Shown here: positions 58,589 through 64,000 of the stretch, one piece after another | Layout: every line of letters starts with the position of its first letter | Numbering within the stretch: position 1 is the stretch's first letter | Assembly: GCA_021774255.1 (NCBI GenBank) | Contig: JAJFJF010000034.1 | Coordinates: 1 to 64,000 of the forward strand | Direction of reading: 5' to 3' | DNA from: Gammaproteobacteria bacterium | Lineage (GTDB): Bacteria > Pseudomonadota > Gammaproteobacteria > JAJFJF01 | DNA length: 64,000 nt | The notes under the pieces: model-generated | Database searches by the model: none | What the model was told of the DNA's origin: nothing | The model's input: the letters and a program-made list of their open reading frames with translations, nothing else | Made by a program: the position numbers and the translations under genes

Positions 58589-60649
58589 TTAAGCGAAAGG
58601 GTTTTTTGGTGTTTCCCCCGTCGGGCTCGTTAGCAACGCTGCCGGCAGACAGGCCTCAGGAGAGCCAAAGAGGGCAGCATACGAAGGCGGCGGCTTAACC
58701 CATGCCCCGCCGCCAGCAATCTTGGAGGGCATAGTAACCGCTGTCTGCTTCAAGCCTGCTGCCCGGCGCCCAGCAGGACGCCAAGGCTCGGTGCCTGAAG
58801 GGCTGCTTCGCAATGCCGCAAATGGCTGAGCAGGCGCCTCCTGGTCGGCGATAACGCCCTGCAGCGCATCACACCACTTTCTTGACAAGAACACGCGGCC
58901 TTTTTTGCGCGGGCAGTTAGGATTAATCAGCAGCTCAGGCACTTGATGCGCCTTGGTAGACCGCTGTTTAAATGAGGTCACATTAATGGGCGCCTGTATT
59001 TCTCCGTGTTGATCAAACCGCAGTTGATATTCTAAACCAAATAGATCGGCCACTGGCATAGCCGATGAACTCACTTCAACGGCCCCCCCGATCAAAAATT
59101 GGAACACGCGTTGGCACTCTCCTTCACGAAGCAGTATCACAGCGGTCACATGCCCACCTGAATTTTGAGTAGGGGACGCGAGGATCTTAAAAGAAAGATC
59201 CCAAAGCACCATGTGATCAAACGCAACGGTTTCGCCACCCACTATCAGCGTACTGTTGATGCGCCGCTCCCCGTATGACATCAATCGCTTGACCTGAGAT
59301 TGCACACCTGCCAAAGTCAATGCAAACGTGCTCCATGTCCATCCAGAAGCATGCAACATTTTCAAAAAGGAAACAAATCCGCCATCAAAAAGATTGTTGG
59401 CATAAATTTTTGCCAGCGCAATGGTGAGCACGTATTGGAACACCGCGACATAAGCCTGATTAACACGCGGAAAAGGCAGCTGGCCTGGCGCATCACCACA
59501 GTAACCTGGTTTGCACCACTGGGCAGGGCCCGGGAAGCGTTTTTTGGAAAAAGGCTTTTGCTTATTTTCCGGGGAAGCCAGCGCGTCAGATAGCACAGCA
59601 ACAACAACGCCAATCGCTTTGTCGATCAAGTGATTGCTCGCAAATGCCGGTGCGGCTGTTCGCGTACGCCAATATTTCATGCATACAGCAAAAAAATCCA
59701 AATAGGCATTGTCTTCCTCTTCTAAAGCCCGTTCAGTCCATCGTTTCATAAAAGGGCCATCAATAACGCTCTGGCATGCACGAAGCGGGTCCAACGCTAC
59801 CCCTTCCAACCAAAGTTCTTTGTTCTTCGGCACAACACTGTCGGGGGGTAATGTCTCGTGAAGCACTTTCGACATGCTCACCACAACATTCCCCCCGCCC
59901 TCAATCAGAGAAACTGACGTGACGTTGTCTCGGCTCATTCTTGTCAGGCCCTTTGTTGGCGTGAACAACTTGTCATATCTGGCAGACGGGGAAAGCTTGT
60001 AATGCACTTGTATCGCAGACAAGTTTTCATTCTCCCAGACTGCCGTGACACTCATGTAAATTGAATCTCTCGCCCAATAGGTCAGCAAGAAGACCTTCTT
60101 ACCAGTCGTGTCTGTGTGCACTTGATGAGAGAAGGTCAGTTTCTTGCTTCTTTCAGCTTGATCAAAGAAAAGCAGGATGCTGAGTACTTGTAGGCCATAA
60201 CCACTGTTTAGCAGACAGTGGCAAAGATCGGCGCAAACGGTTTCGCCGTCTTTGTATTGCCATCGTTTTATTCGGTGGCAAAGCGCAACAATCACTTTGA
60301 TGGTCAAGGAAACTGCTTGCTGACGTCTCAACGCAATGGTGCTTTCAGTGAGACAGGATGAATGAGGGGCGGCCGCCCACTCCCCCGGCAAGGGCAAACG
60401 TGCATCACGTAGTGAAGCAGAGCTGCTTGGAAGCAAGCCCTCTACTGTTTGCACGGCGAGAAAAAGATTTGAGTCCTCTGGCAAAGGCACTTCTGATTGC
60501 TGTTGCCATTCCTGCGCAAAGCAGTCTTGCAAAGCCGCCGCTACCTTTTGTTCCCGTTGAGGCATCGGCAATGCGGGCAAACCGCAAAAAGCAGGATCCA
60601 ACAACGCAGCGCCTAACAGCACAACACGAGATTCTGAGTTCGAAGCATC
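58589..60649 (-). CDS. Unit gene F: large protein of unknown function
   Basis: 686 residues from the ATG at 60649 (MDASNSESRVVLLG), context AACATGG, no Shine-Dalgarno; a TTG 30 bases upstream is less likely. No signal peptide or clear membrane helix, and no family recognised. The N-terminal third is Leu/Pro-rich, the centre has ERALEEEDNAYLDFFAVCMKYW and aromatic-rich segments, and the C-terminus is Pro/Ala-rich and low in complexity (KIAGGGAWVKPPPSYAALFG). Both flanks carry the shared unit elements, tying it to genes A-E and G. Confidence 0.75.
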   Translation of the reverse strand, partial: DASNSESRVVLLGAALLDPAFCGLPALPMPQREQKVAAALQDCFAQEWQQQSEVPLPEDSNLFLAVQTVEGLLPSSSASLRDARLPLPGEWAAAPHSSCLTESTIALRRQQAVSLTIKVIVALCHRIKRWQYKDGETVCADLCHCLLNSGYGLQVLSILLFFDQAERSKKLTFSHQVHTDTTGKKVFLLTYWARDSIYMSVTAVWENENLSAIQVHYKLSPSARYDKLFTPTKGLTRMSRDNVTSVSLIEGGGNVVVSMSKVLHETLPPDSVVPKNKELWLEGVALDPLRACQSVIDGPFMKRWTERALEEEDNAYLDFFAVCMKYWRTRTAAPAFASNHLIDKAIGVVVAVLSDALASPENKQKPFSKKRFPGPAQWCKPGYCGDAPGQLPFPRVNQAYVAVFQYVLTIALAKIYANNLFDGGFVSFLKMLHASGWTWSTFALTLAGVQSQVKRLMSYGERRINSTLIVGGETVAFDHMVLWDLSFKILASPTQNSGGHVTAVILLREGECQRVFQFLIGGAVEVSSSAMPVADLFGLEYQLRFDQHGEIQAPINVTSFKQRSTKAHQVPELLINPNCPRKKGRVFLSRKWCDALQGVIADQEAPAQPFAALRSSPSGTEPWRPAGRRAAGLKQTAVTMPSKIAGGGAWVKPPPSYAALFGSPEACLPAALLTSPTGETPKNPFA

Positions 60650-60712
60650 CATGTTGATGTTCAAACTGTTATTTAGCAAGTAGGCTAAACTCTATGAACG
60701 TAGACTCGGTGT

Positions 60713-60744
60713 CTATTATAGTGGGGTAACATCAACATGTAAGT
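60713..60744 (-). promoter_or_regulatory. Shared upstream element of unit F
   Basis: In gene direction CTTAC-ATGTTGATG-TTACCC-CACTATAATAG, ending about 76 bases before the ATG of gene F. It contains a perfect TATAAT 16 bases after TTACAT. A MITE-end motif GTAAGCGTTCAC lies next to it at 60751. Confidence 0.8.
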
Positions 60745-60788
60745 TTTTGGGTAAGCGTTCACGTACCCCCTATTTTAAAGGTATTCCG

Positions 60789-63080
60789 CTACGCCTCTGG
60801 CTCAACGGGCACCGCGTACTTACATTCTTTTTGCGGGCAGACCTTCTCTGTGCCGCGGCGCTTCGTGGTTTTAATGGTTAAAATCGGCCACTTACAGTCA
60901 GGGCACGGCTCGGCGACCGGTTCATTCCACACCGCATATTTACAATCTGGGTATCGCGAGCAGGAATAAAATATTTTTCCGTAACGTGACTTACGTTTTA
61001 GTAAGGTGCCTTCGTTACATTCGGCACAGGCTACACCTGTATCGGCAGGCTTTTCAAGCGGCTCCATATGCTTGCATTTTGGATAGGCACTGCAACCGAT
61101 AAATTTACCGTAACGACCATGACGGATGATGAGATCAGACTCACACTCGGGGCATTTTCTGTCTTTCACCACCTCTTGCTCGGCGGCTTGCTCTTCTTCG
61201 TTTTCGTCAATGTTACGGGTATAACTGCAATCCGGGTAACCTGAACAACCAATAAAGTTGCCGCGGCGGCCAAGACGCTTGGTTAAGGGTTTGCCGCATT
61301 CAGGACAATTTTCGCCAATGGCTTCCTGCGTCACGTCTTTGCGCTCCACGGTTTCATCGATTTTATCGACTAATGATTTAAAGGGCGACCAAAATTCTTT
61401 GAGCAACGGTATCCACATTTTTTCGTCGCGCGCCACGGCGTCTAATTCATCTTCTAGCTTTGCCGTAAAATCGTAGTCAACGTATTGTGGAAAATAATTG
61501 GTTAAAAATTGGTTCACGACACGCCCCACATCGGTGGGGTAAAAACGTTTTTGATCGACCGTGACATATTCACGGTTTTTCAATGTTGAAATAATCGACG
61601 CGTAGGTAGACGGTCGGCCAATGCCGAATTCTTCAAGTGCTTTGACGAGGCTCGCCTCACTGAAACGCGGGGGCGGCTCAGTAAAATGTTGCTCGCTGCG
61701 GATCTGTTTCAGCGTTAATTCATCGCCCTCTTTCATCGGTGGTAACAAGCGACCATCACCGTCATCGGCTTTGGTATCGTCAACTCCTTCCTGATAGACC
61801 GCCAAGAAACCGGGTTTAGCCACCGTAGAGCCGGTCACACGGAAGCGGTTACCCGCGCCACAACTTAAATCGATCGCCACCATATTAATGGTCGCATGAA
61901 TCATTTGGCTGGCAATCGTACGCTTCCAAATTAAATCGTAAAGTTTAAATTGATCGCTACTGAGTGAAGCCTTAATAGTATCCGGTGTTTTATCTACCAT
62001 CGTCGGGCGAATGGCTTCATGCGCCTCTTGCGCATTTTTTGATTTGGTACGGTAGACACGCGGCTCATCCGGCACATTTTCTTTACCGTAGCGTGTTGCG
62101 ATCAACTCACGCACGGCCGTGATGGCTTCGGGCGCCAAATTCACTGAGTCGGTACGCATATAGGTAATTAAACCTTCTGCTTCCCCATCACCCGTATCAA
62201 TACCTTCATAAAGTTGCTGTGCGGTGCGCATCGTGCGATCGGTGGTAAAACCCAGCTTACGTGCCGCTTCTTGTTGTAGCGTGGAGGTAATAAACGGTGC
62301 CGTGGGGTTACGTTTACGTTGTTTCTTTTCGACCTTGCTGACGATCAGCTTACCATCGGCGGCTTTAACCAAGGCTTTTTCAACCGATTTGGCTTGCTTG
62401 CCTTCTGTGATCGTAAACTGTTCAATTTTTTCGTTTTTATACTCGACGAGTTTTGCCGTGATCTCTTGTTTATCGAATAGCGTATCGGCTTCAATGGTCC
62501 AATATTCTTTGGGCACAAATTTTTCAATCAACGCTTCACGTTCTGCAATCAAACGTAAGGCCGGGCTTTGCACACGACCGGCGGATAAACCGCGGCGTAC
62601 TTTTTTCCAAAGTAACGGCGATAAATTAAAGCCCACTAAATAATCTAATGCACGACGCGCTTGTTGTGCATTGACCAACGGTGTCGCCACCTCTCGGGGT
62701 TCTTTCATCGCATTTAAGATGGCCGTTTTGGTCAATTGGTTAAAGACCACACGAAAAACAGGTTTGTCTTTGGTTTCTTTGCGCTCTTTTAATAATTCAT
62801 AGAGGTGCCATGAGATGGCTTCCCCTTCGCGATCAGGATCAGTCGCGAGATAGAGGTCATCGGCTCGCTTTAACGCTTTAGCAATCGCATCAACATGCTT
62901 GGCATTTTTTTCAATGATTTGATACTTCATCGCAAAATCATGCTCGGGATCGACTGCGCCGGTTTTGGGCACTAAATCACGTACATGACCATACGAGGCC
63001 AAGACTTCATAGCCTTTGCCTAAATATTTTTTTAGAGTCTTACACTTAGCAGGTGACTCCACAATAACAAGGTGTTTCAT
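60789..63080 (-). CDS. topA: DNA topoisomerase I
   Basis: 763 residues, type IA. TOPRIM domain starts VIVESPAKCKTLKKYLG with DPDREGEAISWHL; the active-site Tyr is in GLITYMRTDSVNL. Four C-terminal zinc-ribbon-like modules: CPECGKPLTKRLG, CPECESDLIIRHGRYG, CAECNEGTLLKRKSRYG and CPDCKWPILTIKTT. Relaxes negative supercoils. Overlaps dprA by 4 bases. Confidence 0.97.
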   Translation of the reverse strand: MKHLVIVESPAKCKTLKKYLGKGYEVLASYGHVRDLVPKTGAVDPEHDFAMKYQIIEKNAKHVDAIAKALKRADDLYLATDPDREGEAISWHLYELLKERKETKDKPVFRVVFNQLTKTAILNAMKEPREVATPLVNAQQARRALDYLVGFNLSPLLWKKVRRGLSAGRVQSPALRLIAEREALIEKFVPKEYWTIEADTLFDKQEITAKLVEYKNEKIEQFTITEGKQAKSVEKALVKAADGKLIVSKVEKKQRKRNPTAPFITSTLQQEAARKLGFTTDRTMRTAQQLYEGIDTGDGEAEGLITYMRTDSVNLAPEAITAVRELIATRYGKENVPDEPRVYRTKSKNAQEAHEAIRPTMVDKTPDTIKASLSSDQFKLYDLIWKRTIASQMIHATINMVAIDLSCGAGNRFRVTGSTVAKPGFLAVYQEGVDDTKADDGDGRLLPPMKEGDELTLKQIRSEQHFTEPPPRFSEASLVKALEEFGIGRPSTYASIISTLKNREYVTVDQKRFYPTDVGRVVNQFLTNYFPQYVDYDFTAKLEDELDAVARDEKMWIPLLKEFWSPFKSLVDKIDETVERKDVTQEAIGENCPECGKPLTKRLGRRGNFIGCSGYPDCSYTRNIDENEEEQAAEQEVVKDRKCPECESDLIIRHGRYGKFIGCSAYPKCKHMEPLEKPADTGVACAECNEGTLLKRKSRYGKIFYSCSRYPDCKYAVWNEPVAEPCPDCKWPILTIKTTKRRGTEKVCPQKECKYAVPVEPEA

Positions 63081-64000
63081 ATAGTTAGTCTTTGATAAGC
63101 GCCGGCAGCAGCTTTCACTCGACCGGCCAATTCCAAGCGCAATAGGATGGAGGAAACTTGGCTCGGCGTCAATCCACTGCGCTCAACTAAACGGTCGACA
63201 CTGCAAAATTCGTAATCCATTGATTTTAATAGCTTTAAACTATTCGTATCGAGTGAGTTCGCAATCGTACTATTCTCGGTTTGAGCGCTTTTTTGTGGTG
63301 AACGCTTATCGAGCAAGCCAACTAACGCACTTAATTCTTCCACAATATCGTCTGTCGTCTCGACAAGCTTTGCCCCCTGACGAATTAACGCATGACAGCC
63401 GCGCGTCAGCGGGTTGTGTACTGAGCCCGGCAACGCAAATACCTCGCGCCCTTGCTCGGTGGCCAGCCGCGCCGTGATCAGCGAACCGCTGCGTAGCGCC
63501 GCCTCCACCACCAATACCCCCAAGCTTAAGCCACTGATGATGCGGTTACGTTGAGGGAAATGCGGTGCACGCGCCGCTGTGCCCAAGGGCAATTCCGATA
63601 CGATTGCACCGCCACTCTCGATGATGTCTTCCGCCAAACGGCCGTGCCGGTGTGGGTAAATGCTGTCCACCCCCGTACCCAGCACGGCTATCGTGCGCCC
63701 TGTTGCCACCAGGGCGCCGCGGTGGCTTGCAGCATCAATGCCCAATGCCAAACCACTGGTAACCGTAAAACCGCCTTGGCAAAGCTGTGAGGCGAAATCA
63801 TGTGCCCACTCTGCGCCGGTGGGCGTCGGGTTACGCGAGCCCACCATCGCAAGCTGCGGCAAGTGCAGCACGTCAGGGTCGCCCCGCACAAAAAGCAAAG
63901 GCGGTGCATTACCGATTTCTTTGAGTAACGGCGGATAAGCCGGATCCGTGTCACGCACAATATAGTGGCCTGGCTGTTCGCCCCATGCTAAGTCGTGCTC
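63077..64000 (-). CDS. dprA: DNA processing protein DprA, 5' end beyond the window
   Basis: The frame is open to the window edge and adds EHDLAWGEQPGHYIV before the GTG at 63958, so the gene continues upstream; DprA proteins usually begin with an extra SAM-like domain. Rossmann core: MVGSRNPTPTGAEWA, TVTSGLALGIDAASHRGAL, GTGVDSIYPHRH, FPQRNRIISGLS. C-terminal winged helix SVDRLVERSGLTPSQVSSIL. Loads RecA on incoming single-stranded DNA in transformation. Confidence 0.95.
   Translation of the reverse strand, partial: EHDLAWGEQPGHYIVRDTDPAYPPLLKEIGNAPPLLFVRGDPDVLHLPQLAMVGSRNPTPTGAEWAHDFASQLCQGGFTVTSGLALGIDAASHRGALVATGRTIAVLGTGVDSIYPHRHGRLAEDIIESGGAIVSELPLGTAARAPHFPQRNRIISGLSLGVLVVEAALRSGSLITARLATEQGREVFALPGSVHNPLTRGCHALIRQGAKLVETTDDIVEELSALVGLLDKRSPQKSAQTENSTIANSLDTNSLKLLKSMDYEFCSVDRLVERSGLTPSQVSSILLRLELAGRVKAAAGAYQRLTI

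Overview
The window reads as a chromosome segment of a Gram-negative gammaproteobacterium. LPS-heptose genes (hldE, gmhA, a GT9 heptosyltransferase, a Kdo hydroxylase), a groESL operon under a CIRCE operator, LpoB, TopA, DprA and a tkt-gap-pgk-fba cluster all have gammaproteobacterial character. The combination (Kdo hydroxylase, tkt-gap-pgk-fba order, Fic and DUF4143 accessory genes, eukaryote-like surface proteins) suggests a Legionellales/Coxiellaceae-like, protist-associated bacterium. That placement is inference; no rRNA is present to confirm it.

Layout. 1-6.7 kb: LPS core and heptose synthesis. 6.7-9.95 kb: ilvE and groESL. 10-19.5 kb: accessory island with two near-duplicate 980-residue membrane proteins flanking a Fic gene, a 63-residue membrane protein, a MITE-like element and decayed ORFs. 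19.5-20.8 kb: DUF4143 ATPase. 21-29 kb: dsbD, three paralogous LysR regulators, rpiA, an MFS transporter, tyrA. 29-35 kb: mscS, a D-2-hydroxyglutarate-dehydrogenase-like flavoprotein divergent from serA, a lipoprotein and lpoB. 35-40.5 kb: fba, pgk, gap, tkt. 40.8-47.1 kb: two divergent secreted paralogues flanking metK-bioA. 47.3-53 kb: ferredoxin-NADP reductase, DUF1015, an INS-less proS, acyP, tlpA, arsC-like, wrbA, DUF2069. 53.4-55.3 kb: a GC-rich helical repeat protein. 55.5-58.3 kb: gamma-carbonic anhydrase, aroE, an AbiEii-like gene. 58.4-60.75 kb: an unknown 686-residue protein. 60.8-64 kb: topA and 5'-truncated dprA.

The most unusual signal is a set of seven otherwise unrecognised genes scattered between housekeeping operons (here A 13099-10160, G 18922-19113, B 18503-15552, C 42008-40842, D 47087-44769, E 53492-55204, F 60649-58589). 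Each has the same upstream element, TWAC-N9-TTAC followed by a TATA-like stretch, 76-133 nt before the start codon (GTAC replaces the first box in G), and a related A-rich element ending near AAGTTAGTTAA 41-188 nt after the stop. Most lack a Shine-Dalgarno sequence and start in an ANNATGG context, while the ordinary genes around them have clear Shine-Dalgarno sites. Four encode secreted proteins: A, B and D have a signal peptide, Ser/Thr-rich stalk and C-terminal membrane segment(s), and C has a signal peptide only. I infer a co-regulated or co-acquired class of gene units with eukaryote-like or virus-like expression signals and architecture. This is the candidate undescribed system.

Other points: four 31-bp-spaced direct repeats upstream of the Fic gene, LVIVD propellers apparently inserted inside a cadherin-like domain, REP elements associated with duplicated gene termini at pgk and fba, loss of the ProS editing domain, and several interspersed palindromic repeat families.
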